A DNA stretch of 58,044 nucleotides from Vulcanimicrobiota bacterium (GCA_030041225.1 JASHOG010000128.1:1-58044), one strand, 5' to 3'; numbered from the stretch's first letter, positions 1 to 8,293 are shown. Notes: a model not told the origin generated them from the letters alone. Numbers and translations: made by a program.

Positions 1-71
1 GTCTGCGCGACCGCGGAGCATGGAAATACGCACGCTAGTGCAAGGAGCGCGCCGAAGACCTGGTATCTCAT
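1..71 (-). CDS. Exported protein, 5' fragment only (runs off left edge)
   Basis: Only the first 23 codons are inside the window. They form a convincing signal peptide: MRYQ as the n-region, a hydrophobic core (FGALLALACVF) and a small-residue end (SAVAQ) that would suit signal peptidase I. The gene lies 61 bp downstream of the triheme cytochrome gene on the same strand, so it is probably the next member of that operon and may be another periplasmic redox component. That role is inference; nothing of the mature protein is visible. No strong Shine-Dalgarno is present before the ATG. The 61-bp gap holds nothing else that I recognise. Confidence 0.6.
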   Translation of the reverse strand, partial: MRYQVFGALLALACVFPCSAVAQ

Positions 72-132
72 GCCCGAGTAACGGGCCCTGCAGAAGCGAA
101 GTTCCGAGTGCCTACTCGCTGTCAGCGCACAT

Positions 133-1143
133 TCACTTGATGGCTGTGACCGCTTGCACGCTCACCGCGCTGGCGCTGTTGCCCCACGACGTCCGGATGA
201 ACGTTGCAACTGCGGCGATCTCGCCGTCCGAGAGTTGCCCACGCCATGACGGCATCGAGCTTTTGCCCTGCATGATTGTGGTCAGCAATGCGTCGGGGTC
301 GCCCGTAACGCGCGCGTTGCCTGCGAGCGCCGGTCCGACTCCGCCGCCTCCTTCATTCCCGTGGCAGACCGAGCAGTTGTTTGCGAAGACTGAAGCGCCG
401 ATTCGCAGTGAGATCGTAGGCCCGGCGGCAATAACGTCTTCTTCTGTGACAGGCGACGCATGGTTCCCCCACCTGGAGCGAATGTACGTCGCCAACGCAG
501 CGAGATCGGCATCGGTGAGCTGCCCGGGCCATGCCGGCATTATGCCGCTATACGTTTTGCCGTTCAGCACAACCGGACCCGTGCGACCATTCACGATGAT
601 CCCGAGCATGGCGCTCGGATCGGCTGCCGTGACCAGAGCGTCGCCGGCAAGCGCCGGAAAGTCATCAGTTCCCTGCCCCGAAGGCAGATGGCAAGCAGAA
701 CACTTCAGCGTAAAGATCGCCGCACCGGTGAGGGTCTCCGGTAGCCGGGCCGCCGCGACTTGCTCCGACGAAACGGCGGGCGCGTTATTGCCCCACGCCG
801 ATCGAATATACGTGATGACGGCGGCGATCTGAGCGTCCGAGAGCTGCGCGCGCCAACCCGGCATATCACCGCCGTATTGCGTCCCATCCACGCTGACGGG
901 GCCGCTTCTTCCGTTTAAGATTAACCGGACCAGACTCGCGCTGTCGGCCTGAGTAACATTGGGATCACCCGCAAGTGGCGGATACGGGCCTCCTCCCTCA
1001 CCCTCAGGCTCGTGACAGGCGGTGCAGTTTTGCAAAAAGACCGCTCTGCCGTCGGGAGCCGCGGCGCCCAGCGAGTGGGAAGCACCCAGTGCCGCCACGC
1101 TCGTAACCGTGGCGAGCATGACGACGATGGCCCAGCTCTTCAC
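133..1143 (-). CDS. Exported triheme cytochrome c, three tandem class I domains
   Basis: This is a periplasmic electron carrier of 336 residues built from three tandem copies of a c-type cytochrome domain of about 105 residues. Each copy has a heme-binding CxxCH: CTACH near residue 40, CSACH near 148 and CSVCH near 257. Each also has a downstream Met in GDMPGW, GIMPAW or SSMPSW, the expected sixth heme ligand, and ends in a Y/F-I-R-x-x-WGN signature. An N-terminal hydrophobic segment of about 28 residues is the signal peptide. The start is GTG, six bases after the doxX stop codon; an ATG at codon 9 is possible but would lose the basic n-region. Pairing with DoxX suggests quinol or thiol oxidation coupled to respiration. 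The identity as a c-type cytochrome is very secure; its partner is not known. Confidence 0.93.
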   Translation of the reverse strand: MKSWAIVVMLATVTSVAALGASHSLGAAAPDGRAVFLQNCTACHEPEGEGGGPYPPLAGDPNVTQADSASLVRLILNGRSGPVSVDGTQYGGDMPGWRAQLSDAQIAAVITYIRSAWGNNAPAVSSEQVAAARLPETLTGAAIFTLKCSACHLPSGQGTDDFPALAGDALVTAADPSAMLGIIVNGRTGPVVLNGKTYSGIMPAWPGQLTDADLAALATYIRSRWGNHASPVTEEDVIAAGPTISLRIGASVFANNCSVCHGNEGGGGVGPALAGNARVTGDPDALLTTIMQGKSSMPSWRGQLSDGEIAAVATFIRTSWGNSASAVSVQAVTAIK

Positions 1144-1149
1144 GGAGCG

Positions 1150-1842
1150 CTAGACTGACGTCGTTTGGTCGATCTGCGGACCGGCGGAGGCGGGTGCGGC
1201 GAACTCGGGCCCACCATCTGCGCCATTCGGCCCAGGCTCGCGTGGCGGAGTGCTTGATTCGATCTCGCCCCTCGTCGTCGCGACCGTCGGTGTGGGCGAC
1301 GGCGTGTCGGGAGCATTGCCTGCATTTACCGTCGGTTGTGCTTCCGGGCGGCTCGGCGGAATCGGAAGCGGCTGCGTCTCGTCACTCGCATATCCGCGCC
1401 TCCAAAGTGCGTCGAGGCCGAGAACTCGTCCGGTCGGAAGGACAAGATTCACCGCGCAGAGCGCGAGCACGGTCGCCTCGAGACTCGACCAGCTTTGCAG
1501 GGAGTACCCTTGCAAGAACAGCGCGCTCCCCGCGAAGATAACGCCGAGCAACCCGCCCAAGCGCGTTAGAATACCGAGCAAGAGCAAGAGTCCGACGATC
1601 AACTCTCCGAAGCGCACCACCTGCGCGAAGATCGCCATATGAGGCTGCACCGTCCCAATGAGGAACGCGTGGGATGCGCCGGTGCTCTTTGTTACCGCCT
1701 TCCCGACAAGGTTCACGAACATGCTTTGAAAGGCCGCCCCATTTGTGAACTTCGGGATCGCGCGAAGGATGCAGGAGGCGCCCGTATAGATGCGCAGTAT
1801 CGCGAGCAGCCAAGCGTAGGTTCTCGCGGATGGGATATTCAT
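1150..1842 (-). CDS. DoxX/DoxD-family membrane protein with proline-rich tail
   Basis: A 230-residue integral membrane protein. Residues 1-150 have the DoxX layout: an N-terminal helix with an ILRIYTGASCI-type motif, a loop, then three further hydrophobic helices with a GELIVGLLLLLGILTRLGG segment. DoxX/DoxD proteins are small quinone-linked membrane subunits, for example in thiosulfate:quinone oxidoreductase, or partners in thiol redox systems. From about residue 155 the protein becomes a low-complexity Pro/Thr/Ala/Glu tail, probably disordered. A strong GAGGAG six bases before the ATG supports the start. It is followed after six bases by the triheme cytochrome c, so the two probably act together in moving electrons at the membrane. 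The exact substrate cannot be told from sequence. Confidence 0.8.
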   Translation of the reverse strand: MNIPSARTYAWLLAILRIYTGASCILRAIPKFTNGAAFQSMFVNLVGKAVTKSTGASHAFLIGTVQPHMAIFAQVVRFGELIVGLLLLLGILTRLGGLLGVIFAGSALFLQGYSLQSWSSLEATVLALCAVNLVLPTGRVLGLDALWRRGYASDETQPLPIPPSRPEAQPTVNAGNAPDTPSPTPTVATTRGEIESSTPPREPGPNGADGGPEFAAPASAGPQIDQTTSV

Positions 1843-1855
1843 GATAGCTCCTCTC

Positions 1856-2989
1856 TCATGCCACCGCTCGTTTTTCCCCCGCGAGACGGGCGATCAGTGC
1901 GCCGATCTCCCGCGCGGCTTCAGGCCTGCCAAGACGGGCCGCCGCCTCGACCATACGCGTGCGGCGTTCAGGCTCGGAAAGCACCGTATCGAGCGCGGCC
2001 GGAAGCTCTCGCAACGAACGCACTCGTACAGCGCACCCTGCTTCGACCAAAACACGGGAATTCCGCTCCTCTTGGCCGGGGAGGGGGCGACAGAGGATCA
2101 TGGGGATTCCCGCGACGAGCGCCTCGGCCACGGTCAGCCCTCCGGGCTTGGTGACGAGCACGTCGCAGGCATGCATGTACTCGTAGACGTTATCGACGAA
2201 GCCGAGCACCTGCACCGAGCGCCCGAGTCGCTCCGCCGCCGCCAGTGCACCGCGCTCCGCACGCCCGTTCTGCCCCGCGATCGCGACCACGGCGGCGGGA
2301 CGGTTTAACTCGTCAACCGCTCGCAGCATGCGCTCGAACGGGCCGATGCCCAGGCCGCCGCCCATCAACAGAACCACCGGCCCCTCCTGCGGAAGCCCAA
2401 GCCGCGCACGGATGCCTACTTTGCTTTCCGGTCTCTGAGCGAATCGTGGATGAATGGGAATCCCACATGAAAGGATCCGCGACGGGAGAATGCCGCGATC
2501 GATCAGCTCCTGCCGCATCGACTCGGTCGCTACCGCGTACCCGTCGATGTTATCGTGGACCCAGAAGCCGTGCACCGCAAAATCTGTGACAACCCCGAGG
2601 ACCGGAGGCGCGTCCGGATAGGCTGCCGCGTACTCCGCCATCGCACCGCACGGAAAGGCATGAGTGCAGACGACGATGTCCGGTCGCTCGTTCCCGATGA
2701 GCACGCGCAAGTTGCTCGCGGTGAACTGATGTGCCCACGTACGAAACGGTCCGACCTCTTTGGCGCGCTCCGCCCGATGATACAAAAAACGATACATCTG
2801 TGGGATGGTCTTGACCATCTGCAGGTATCCACTCGAAACGACACGAGAGACGACGAGCGCCGCGTACCGGTACGAGTCGACGAGCAGGCTCTGCGTTCCG
2901 GGCGCAATTTCGTCGAGCGCGGCGCGCACCGCGTTGGCCGCCGAGGAATGGCCGACGCCGACGCTCGCCGATAGAAACAGGACTCGCAT
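1856..2989 (-). CDS. MGDG synthase / UgtP-like processive diacylglycerol glycosyltransferase
   Basis: A 377-residue glycosyltransferase of the MGDG-synthase/MurG-like fold (GT28). The N-terminal domain begins MRVLFLSASVGVGHSSAA, the typical glycine-rich acceptor-side motif, and contains the VCTHAFPCGAMAEY stretch. The C-terminal nucleotide-sugar domain has LLMGGGLGIGPFERML and VTKPGGLTVAEALVAGIP followed by PGQEERN, the hallmark of the family. Members move a hexose from UDP-sugar to diacylglycerol on the inner face of the membrane, making glycolipids. The TGATG overlap with the upstream DUF1292 gene (shared A) suggests translational coupling. Whether glucose or galactose is used cannot be judged. 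Its place at the end of the mltG/dgkA operon fits an envelope-lipid role. Confidence 0.88.
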   Translation of the reverse strand: MRVLFLSASVGVGHSSAANAVRAALDEIAPGTQSLLVDSYRYAALVVSRVVSSGYLQMVKTIPQMYRFLYHRAERAKEVGPFRTWAHQFTASNLRVLIGNERPDIVVCTHAFPCGAMAEYAAAYPDAPPVLGVVTDFAVHGFWVHDNIDGYAVATESMRQELIDRGILPSRILSCGIPIHPRFAQRPESKVGIRARLGLPQEGPVVLLMGGGLGIGPFERMLRAVDELNRPAAVVAIAGQNGRAERGALAAAERLGRSVQVLGFVDNVYEYMHACDVLVTKPGGLTVAEALVAGIPMILCRPLPGQEERNSRVLVEAGCAVRVRSLRELPAALDTVLSEPERRTRMVEAAARLGRPEAAREIGALIARLAGEKRAVA

Positions 2990-3288
2990 CAGAGCTCTCC
3001 GTTCTCCGGTATCTCTTCGTCAAACTGAAGGTAATCGTCAAGCACGTCCTGCGCAAGCTCCTCGTCGTCGAGCAAGTTCCCATACGGGTCGCTCACGATG
3101 AAGCTCTGCTCTCCTTCCTCCGACTCGTTGACGAGCACGGCGTACGAAGTGCCGTCCTCCTTGTCTTCGAGCATAGCTACCACCCTAAACTCGAGCTCCG
3201 CTCCGTCGGGAGCCTCGACAGAGACCACATCGTTGACGTCGAGGCGGTTCTCTCCGCCAGTATCCACGCTCTCACCTACTTCAAGCAT
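2989..3288 (-). CDS. DUF1292-family small acidic protein
   Basis: A 99-residue, very acidic protein with the DUF1292 pattern: VVSVEAPDGAELEFRVVAMLEDKEDGTSYAVL in the middle and an Asp/Glu-rich C-terminus. The family, like YrzB of Bacillus, is usually found beside ruvX and mltG and has no settled biochemical role. I place the start at the ATG at 3288 (MLEVGESV), because longer versions read into mltG with no family similarity. The gene then overlaps the mltG stop by 13 bases and its own stop overlaps the next ATG. The neighbourhood ruvX-mltG-DUF1292 is the same as in Firmicutes. Confidence 0.85.
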   Translation of the reverse strand: MLEVGESVDTGGENRLDVNDVVSVEAPDGAELEFRVVAMLEDKEDGTSYAVLVNESEEGEQSFIVSDPYGNLLDDEELAQDVLDDYLQFDEEIPENGEL

Positions 3289-4265
3289 CGCGCGACGTTC
3301 GCTTCGTGCTCCGCGAGCGTCCGGGCAAAGACGTGACGGCCTTTGCCGCAATACACGTAATACAGCGCCTTCGTCGCCGCCGGATGAAAAGCCGCCTCCA
3401 GCGAGGCAGCTCCCGGATTGGCGATCGGCGTCGGGGGCAGACCGGTGTGAAGATAGCTGTTGTACGGAGAGCGAATCGCGAGATCGGCGCGTGAGAGCTC
3501 CGTTTTATGCTGCGGCAGTGCATACTCGATCGTCGCGTCGATCTCGAGCGGCATGCCCGCGCGTAAGCGGTTGTAGATCACCCCGGCAATCAGCGGACGA
3601 TCTCGATCGAGCTTTGCTTCGCGTTCGACGAGCGATGCCACGATGACGACCTGCGGCACTGACACGTGTAGGCCGTGCGCAAGCTGTGCTGCGTTCCGCG
3701 GTAGCCTCGCGAAAAACCGTGACTCGAGCTGAGCCTCCACCTGCTGCGGTGTGGCGGCGACCGGCACGAGGTACGTATCAGGGAAGAGCTCGCCTTCTAA
3801 GCTCTTCGTACGCACGCCGTCAACCACCAGCGAGTCGGTCGCAAACGCGTGTGCGTAGTGCGAAGCACTGCCGATCCCTGAGCTCTGCAGCTGCTGCGCG
3901 ATCTGCGCGTCAGTAAAGCCTTCCGGGATTCTCACCCACCGCGCGACCGCGTTGCCCTGCGTGACCAGTTCATCGAGAACCTCCGCCGTTGTCTCGTGCG
4001 GCGGGAAACGGTACTCGCCGGCGCGCACTTTTGTCTCCTCTCCAAGAAGGCGTGCCAGGACGTGCATAGGGGTCCTGTGAGCGATGACACGATCGCCTCG
4101 AAGGATCGCGAGGACGTCGTCGAACGTCGCCCCGGCCGGGATGACGACGCGCGTCTGCGCAGTCGGGTACTCGCGCTCGCCGAACGTCGCGTATGCGAGC
4201 ATACCGGCAACGGCGCACACGCTGAAAATCACCGCGAGCGTGATAACGCGCGGGAGCAGCTTCAC
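3276..4265 (-). CDS. mltG: Endolytic murein transglycosylase MltG
   Basis: A membrane-anchored lytic transglycosylase that cuts nascent glycan strands and so sets their length. The 329-residue protein has one N-terminal transmembrane helix (about 7-28), a LysM-like domain with VVIPAGATFDDVLAIL and KVRAGEYRF (about 38-90), and the YceG catalytic domain. The catalytic glutamate lies in ASLVEREA, at about residue 214, and the family motifs GELFPDTY, AGVIYNRL, PYNSYLHTGLPPTPIANPG and YYVYCGKGRHVF are all present. The 4-base ATGA overlap with ruvX fixes the start. Length and motif content are normal for the family. Confidence 0.96.
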   Translation of the reverse strand: MKLLPRVITLAVIFSVCAVAGMLAYATFGEREYPTAQTRVVIPAGATFDDVLAILRGDRVIAHRTPMHVLARLLGEETKVRAGEYRFPPHETTAEVLDELVTQGNAVARWVRIPEGFTDAQIAQQLQSSGIGSASHYAHAFATDSLVVDGVRTKSLEGELFPDTYLVPVAATPQQVEAQLESRFFARLPRNAAQLAHGLHVSVPQVVIVASLVEREAKLDRDRPLIAGVIYNRLRAGMPLEIDATIEYALPQHKTELSRADLAIRSPYNSYLHTGLPPTPIANPGAASLEAAFHPAATKALYYVYCGKGRHVFARTLAEHEANVARCLK

Positions 4266-4696
4266 GGGTGACGCCGACGAGTCAAGAACGTCTCCAAAAT
4301 CAATGCCGCGGCCATCATATCGACGGCGCCGCGACGCTGCTTGCGCGAGGCGTCCGCAGCGATCATCGCCTTAGTTGCCTGCGCGGTTGTAAGCCGTTCG
4401 TCGATGCGATGGATCGCTCCCCCAAAGACCCGGCGAAGGGCTTCGACAAAGGCATCGATGCGCTCGGCCGCGATGCCGCGCTCCCCCGACAGCGTGAGCG
4501 GATCGCCGACGACGAGGTCGGTCACGCCGTAGTTCTCGACGTATTCCATGACACGCGCCACATCGGCATGCAGATTCGCGCGCTCGATCTTTCCGATCGG
4601 GAGGGCATAGCTTTGGCTTGGATCTGCCACCGCCACGCCGATTCGCTTCGAGCCGACGTCGAGTGCCATGGTGCTGACGACCTGCGACTTCTTCAT
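4262..4696 (-). CDS. ruvX: Putative pre-16S rRNA nuclease / Holliday junction resolvase RuvX (YqgF)
   Basis: A 144-residue RNase H-fold protein of the YqgF family, which processes the 5' end of 16S rRNA and has also been proposed as a Holliday junction resolvase. Visible motifs are MALDVGSKRIGVAVADP with the first catalytic Asp, VVGDPLTLSGERG, RIDERLTTAQA, and the last acidic residue in VDMMAAALILETFL. The start at 4696 overlaps the recO stop as ATGA; a Met nine residues further in would give the minimal domain. It sits between recO and mltG, as in many Terrabacteria. Confidence 0.94.
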   Translation of the reverse strand: MKKSQVVSTMALDVGSKRIGVAVADPSQSYALPIGKIERANLHADVARVMEYVENYGVTDLVVGDPLTLSGERGIAAERIDAFVEALRRVFGGAIHRIDERLTTAQATKAMIAADASRKQRRGAVDMMAAALILETFLTRRRHP

Positions 4697-5454
4697 CTCA
4701 CGTTCACGTTTGCTTCCAGCTCGGCGCTCGTCGCTGCCGACTTCAAGCGGCGCCCGAGGTGATGCGCCACGAGGAGCTCTACGGCCCTTGCAACGTTCGG
4801 AAATGCGCGCACGACGCGTTGCTCTGCGTCACGCGGCGCGGCGAGCGATCGCAGATTCGTGAGCTCCTCGCGGTCCAACTCCGGCAAAAGACGTCCGCGC
4901 TCGCGACATGTATCGTCGATGAGGCCGCCTGCCGCGCCATCGAGCCACGCTCGTTCCGGCGCAAGCGTCTTACCGCAACGAACGCAGTCCCCGAGAGGCG
5001 GCGCGATGCCGAGCGCTTCGAGAAGTCGCATTGAGAATCGCGGCAGGAGCATACGCGGCTCGACCGATCGTGCGATAGCGGCGAGCATACCGGCGAGCAG
5101 CGCATAGACGTCGGGCATTGCAAGGTCCGGTTCACAGAAGGCGTCGACCATCTCGCAGGCCGTCGCCGCCACCGCAAAGCGCGGCGGTTCGACGAGCGCC
5201 GACCAGCGTTCGCGCAGGATCTCGACGCCGGAGATCACGTCGAGCGACCGGCCGCGATGCATCGTCACGGCAACCTCGTTCCCGAACTCGAGTCGCCCGC
5301 CCACACGGCTGCGCGCACGGCGCAGCCCCTTTGCCACGCCGTCAACCTTCCCTCGCTCGAGCGTAAAGAGCGTCACAATACGATCGGCTTCGCCGAGATT
5401 GCGCGCGCGTAGGACGATGCCGCGCGCCTTATACGTTCGCGCGAAAGTCGCCAA
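4693..5454 (-). CDS. recO: DNA repair protein RecO
   Basis: A 253-residue recombination mediator of the RecFOR pathway, which helps load RecA on single-stranded DNA. The N-terminal OB fold shows YKARGIVLRARNLGEADRIVTLFT and GKVDGVAKGLRRARSRVGGRLE, very typical of RecO. The C-terminal helical domain has a partial zinc site: a CVRCG pair and one later Cys in the DDTC stretch, so one of the usual four ligands seems replaced. The start overlaps the cdd stop by 26 bases; no later start keeps the OB fold. In Bacillus recO follows era, which is missing here. Confidence 0.94.
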   Translation of the reverse strand: MATFARTYKARGIVLRARNLGEADRIVTLFTLERGKVDGVAKGLRRARSRVGGRLEFGNEVAVTMHRGRSLDVISGVEILRERWSALVEPPRFAVAATACEMVDAFCEPDLAMPDVYALLAGMLAAIARSVEPRMLLPRFSMRLLEALGIAPPLGDCVRCGKTLAPERAWLDGAAGGLIDDTCRERGRLLPELDREELTNLRSLAAPRDAEQRVVRAFPNVARAVELLVAHHLGRRLKSAATSAELEANVNVR

Positions 5455-5824
5455 ACGCGTGTGGGAGCAGTTTCTCGAGCGTCGTTTCGATGACGCCGTC
5501 GCTCGACGTGAACGAGACCCTCATGCCGTCGTTGAACTCCGCCATGAACTGGCGGCAAGCGCCGCATGGCGGCGTTTCGACGCCCTCGGGGCCCGCGATG
5601 GCAATCGCGCGAAATGCCCGATGTCCTTCGGCTACGGCGCGCGTGAGCGCCACGCGCTCGGCGCAGATCGAGAGCCCGTACGAGGCGTTCTCGACGTTGC
5701 AGCCGGTGACGATCGCGCCTTCTTCCGTTTCGACGGCGGCGCCGACGTGGAACTGGGAATACGGCGCGTATGCGCGCTCGCGTGCACGGCGCGCTGCGGC
5801 GAGAAGCTCAGTGGACGGCATCAT
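5429..5824 (-). CDS. cdd: Cytidine deaminase
   Basis: A zinc-dependent homotetrameric-type cytidine deaminase of about 131 residues for pyrimidine salvage, converting cytidine or deoxycytidine to uridine or deoxyuridine. The catalytic motifs are SICAERVAL (Cys ligand and proton-shuttling Glu) and PPCGACRQFMAEF (two Cys ligands), and the substrate-binding FHVGAAVETEEG and NVENASYG are present. Two adjacent ATG codons at 5824 and 5821 are the natural start; a longer reading upstream enters corC and has no family similarity. The start overlaps the end of the CorC-type gene by 17 bases. Confidence 0.93.
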   Translation of the reverse strand: MMPSTELLAAARRARERAYAPYSQFHVGAAVETEEGAIVTGCNVENASYGLSICAERVALTRAVAEGHRAFRAIAIAGPEGVETPPCGACRQFMAEFNDGMRVSFTSSDGVIETTLEKLLPHAFGDFRANV

Positions 5825-7127
5825 CCGTGTCCGGTGCGATCTGTTCGCTTGTGTGCTCGGGGACAACGTTGTTGTGGTGCACGCGAACGGTCAGAATACG
5901 CCGCCCATGCGCGCGCTCGACGCGCAAGCGCGTATGGTCGGCAGTCTCGATCTCCTCGCCCTCCGACGGCAAGCGCCCGAACTGGCCGACCGTGAAGCCG
6001 CCGATCGTCTCGAAGTCCTCCGTCGGGAGGTGCGTTCCCAAGCGCGCGTTGACGTCCTCGACGTTCGTTCGCGCATCGACAATCGCTTCTTCGGGCGAGA
6101 TCTCGGCGATCGGCTCCTGCTCGTCGGTGTCGTGCTCGTCGCGAATCTCGCCGACGATCTCTTCGAGCAAGTCCTCCATCGTTACGAGCCCCGCGGTTCC
6201 GCCGTACTCATCGACGACGATGGCCATCGAGAATTTGTCACGCTGCATCTCGCGCAGCAGCTCGGCGACCTTCTTTGACTCCGGAACGTGCACCGCGGGG
6301 CGCATCAGCGAGCGAATTGACGCGGTCGACAGCTCTCCGGTCGCCAGTGCGACCATGAGCTCGCGGTCGTGGATCACGCCGATGACGTCGTCCTTCGACT
6401 CGCGATAGACGGGTAGACGAGAGTGCCGCTCGGCGATGATGATGTCGAGCGCACGCCGCGGCGTCTCATCGACGGAGACCGCAACCATCTCGGGGCGCGG
6501 CGTCATAACCTCGCGAGCAATGGTGTCGCCGAACTGGATGACCGAATGGATCATCTCCCGTTCCTGCTCCTCGATGACGCGCTGCTCCGCACCAACGTTC
6601 ACGAGTGCGCGAATGTCCTCTTCCGTCACAAAAATGCGTTGGACGTTGCGAATGCCGAACGGGCGCAAAAGTATGGCCGTCACCCAGAGGAAGGCGTTCG
6701 CGAGCGGAGTGAGCGCCCAGGCTGCGCCGTGCATCGTCGGCGCAAGACGTAGCGCCCAGCGCTCGCCGTCGCTGCTCGCCACCGTCTTCGGAACGATTTC
6801 CCCGAAGAGCAGCAGCACGACGGACATCACGACGGTCGAGATCACGGCCGGAAGCGGCAGGTGCATTTGGTACGCGAGGCTCGTCGCGATGGAGTCGGCC
6901 GCGAGCAGAGCAATCGTGTTTCCGATCAGAACCGAGGTGAGAAACCGATTGCGATGTTCGGTCAGGGTGATGACGTCGCGTGCGCCGCGGACGTGGCGCT
7001 CTGCCATCGTGCGCGCGCGCAGGCGCGAGACGGAGATGAGCGCGGCCTCGGAGGCTGAGAAGAACGCCGAGACGATGATCAGCACTATGAGGATGGCGAC
7101 TTCGAGCGCGCCGGGGGCGTGGATCAT
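5808..7127 (-). CDS. CorC/HlyC-type membrane protein: CNNM domain, two CBS domains, CorC_HlyC domain
   Basis: A 439-residue protein of the hemolysin C/CNNM family, implicated in magnesium or cobalt efflux. Residues 1-190 form the CNNM membrane domain, opening with an IVSAFFSASEAALISVSR motif. A pair of CBS domains follows (about 205-330, with MTPRPEMVAVSVDE, RHSRLPVYRES and MAIVVDEYGGTAGLVTMEDLLEEIVGEI). The C-terminal CorC_HlyC domain (about 345-425) binds the CBS pair. The gene is 33 bp downstream of dgkA and overlaps cdd. It is not normally inside this operon in Firmicutes, so it is an insertion relative to that order. The transported ion cannot be decided from sequence. Confidence 0.92.
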   Translation of the reverse strand: MIHAPGALEVAILIVLIIVSAFFSASEAALISVSRLRARTMAERHVRGARDVITLTEHRNRFLTSVLIGNTIALLAADSIATSLAYQMHLPLPAVISTVVMSVVLLLFGEIVPKTVASSDGERWALRLAPTMHGAAWALTPLANAFLWVTAILLRPFGIRNVQRIFVTEEDIRALVNVGAEQRVIEEQEREMIHSVIQFGDTIAREVMTPRPEMVAVSVDETPRRALDIIIAERHSRLPVYRESKDDVIGVIHDRELMVALATGELSTASIRSLMRPAVHVPESKKVAELLREMQRDKFSMAIVVDEYGGTAGLVTMEDLLEEIVGEIRDEHDTDEQEPIAEISPEEAIVDARTNVEDVNARLGTHLPTEDFETIGGFTVGQFGRLPSEGEEIETADHTRLRVERAHGRRILTVRVHHNNVVPEHTSEQIAPDTDDAVH

Positions 7128-7160
7128 CGCGGTGGTTCGCTGGGCGTCAATTCGGCGCCA

Positions 7161-7838
7161 TTATAGCACACGGCCGTCGTACGCCAGCAGGCACAGGCAC
7201 ACCGAGCCGATGCCCAGGAAGACCCCCGGAAGAACCGCGCGCAAGGCCGGCGGGCGCCGGCTCAGCGATACAGCGGCTGCTACGGCAAAGAGCAGCCCCC
7301 GGAGCCAGTATCCGGCGCCGTGCGGCAGCAGAAAGGCCGCCAGTGTCGCGAGCGCCCACGGTACAGTCGCCCGGCCGCTCACGGCCTCCCCCCAGCGCGC
7401 CTTCGCAAGCACCGTTAGGAGCGCGACGATACCGAGGGCGGCAACGACCGACTGTACGTTCCCGCTCGGTTCGCGGGGCGGCAGATACGGCCTCAGCGCC
7501 GCGTCGACGAAGATTGCCACTCCCGCGAGCGCCGAGCCGACCGATACCGCGAGCACGGCGCCTGCTGCGGTATCCTTCGCCCTCTTCGCGAGCGGATGGT
7601 GCTCGAGCGTCGCGAGATCGACGCCTGCCTCGATTGCCGTGTTCATGAGCTCGAGCCCAAGCACGACGCTGATGAGCACCAGGATCGCGACGAACGCCCC
7701 TAGCGAGAGATGCACGGCGAGTGCCGCAACGAGAACGACTGCAGCGACGAACTCGTGCACGGCCAGGTTCTGTTGGGCTCGCGTGGCTTCGACGATACCG
7801 TCGAATGCGTGGACGAACGAGTTCAGCAAGCGTTTCAT
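7161..7838 (-). CDS. dgkA: DgkA-type undecaprenol/diacylglycerol kinase with extra C-terminal membrane domain
   Basis: Residues 1-115 are a prokaryotic diacylglycerol/undecaprenol kinase: FDGIVEATRAQQNLAVHEF, then ISVVLGLELMNTAIEAGVDL with the conserved Glu-x-x-Asn-Thr-Ala-Ile-Glu core, and HHPLAKRAKDTAAGAVL. Firmicute homologues phosphorylate undecaprenol. The protein is 225 residues, about 100 longer than a normal DgkA: the extension holds three or four further hydrophobic helices with no motif I recognise. The start at 7838 (MKRLLNSF) overlaps the ybeY stop as ATGA. The ybeY-dgkA-cdd order is conserved widely. The added membrane domain is unusual; it may resemble the PAP2-like partners fused to some lipid kinases, but I see no phosphatase motif. 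Confidence 0.88.
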   Translation of the reverse strand: MKRLLNSFVHAFDGIVEATRAQQNLAVHEFVAAVVLVAALAVHLSLGAFVAILVLISVVLGLELMNTAIEAGVDLATLEHHPLAKRAKDTAAGAVLAVSVGSALAGVAIFVDAALRPYLPPREPSGNVQSVVAALGIVALLTVLAKARWGEAVSGRATVPWALATLAAFLLPHGAGYWLRGLLFAVAAAVSLSRRPPALRAVLPGVFLGIGSVCLCLLAYDGRVL

Positions 7839-8293
7839 CGCTCGTAGGGCCAGGGCATACCGATGCACGCCGCGAGACGCCGCTCCTCGAGCTCCATCCT
7901 CCGTCGCTCGGCTGCGCGCACGTGGTCGTGGCCCAGCAGGTGCAGCAACCCATGAATCATCAAGCGTTCGAGCTCTCGCTCGAGCGGTGCGTCGTACTCC
8001 GCGGCCTGCCGCTTTGCCGTGTCCACGCTGATGACGATATCGCCAAGGGGAGGGACATAGGCCCGATTGCTCCTGCTCCTCCGCCCCTCCCTTTGCTGAA
8101 ATGACAGGACGTCAGTTGCCTTATCTTTATCGCGATAGCCACGGTTGAGCTCTTTCATGGATCTGTCGTCGACGAGCGAGAGGGAGATCGACGTGCCCGT
8201 TTCGCCTACCGCGGCGAGCAGGCGCTGGAGCGTCGCTTTCATCTTTCGAGCGTTGACGCCGCTCTTGCGGACATCGTTGCGATAGTAGATCAC
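7835..8293 (-). CDS. ybeY: Endoribonuclease YbeY, 16S rRNA maturation
   Basis: A 152-residue zinc-dependent endoribonuclease for 16S rRNA 3' maturation and ribosome quality control. The diagnostic HGLLHLLGHDH zinc-binding motif is at about residues 114-124, preceded by YRDKDKATDVLSF and LGDIVISVDTAKRQA. Between DVLSF and LGDI there is a basic loop (QQREGRRSRSNRAYVPP) a little longer than usual, encoded by a stretch (8044-8106) with inverted GGGGAGGGA/TCCCTCCCC arms that looks like a small repeat inserted in frame. The GTG start overlaps the phoH stop as GTGA. Confidence 0.93.
   Translation of the reverse strand: MIYYRNDVRKSGVNARKMKATLQRLLAAVGETGTSISLSLVDDRSMKELNRGYRDKDKATDVLSFQQREGRRSRSNRAYVPPLGDIVISVDTAKRQAAEYDAPLERELERLMIHGLLHLLGHDHVRAAERRRMELEERRLAACIGMPWPYER

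Noticed and set aside
20-832. Long plus-strand open frame opposite the cytochrome gene
   Set aside because: It is the antisense of a secure triheme cytochrome, has no recognisable motif, and long antisense frames are expected in high-GC DNA.
6436-8031. 531-codon plus-strand open frame opposite corC and dgkA
   Set aside because: Ser/Arg/Thr/Ala-rich with no domain; spans the junction of two well-supported minus-strand genes.
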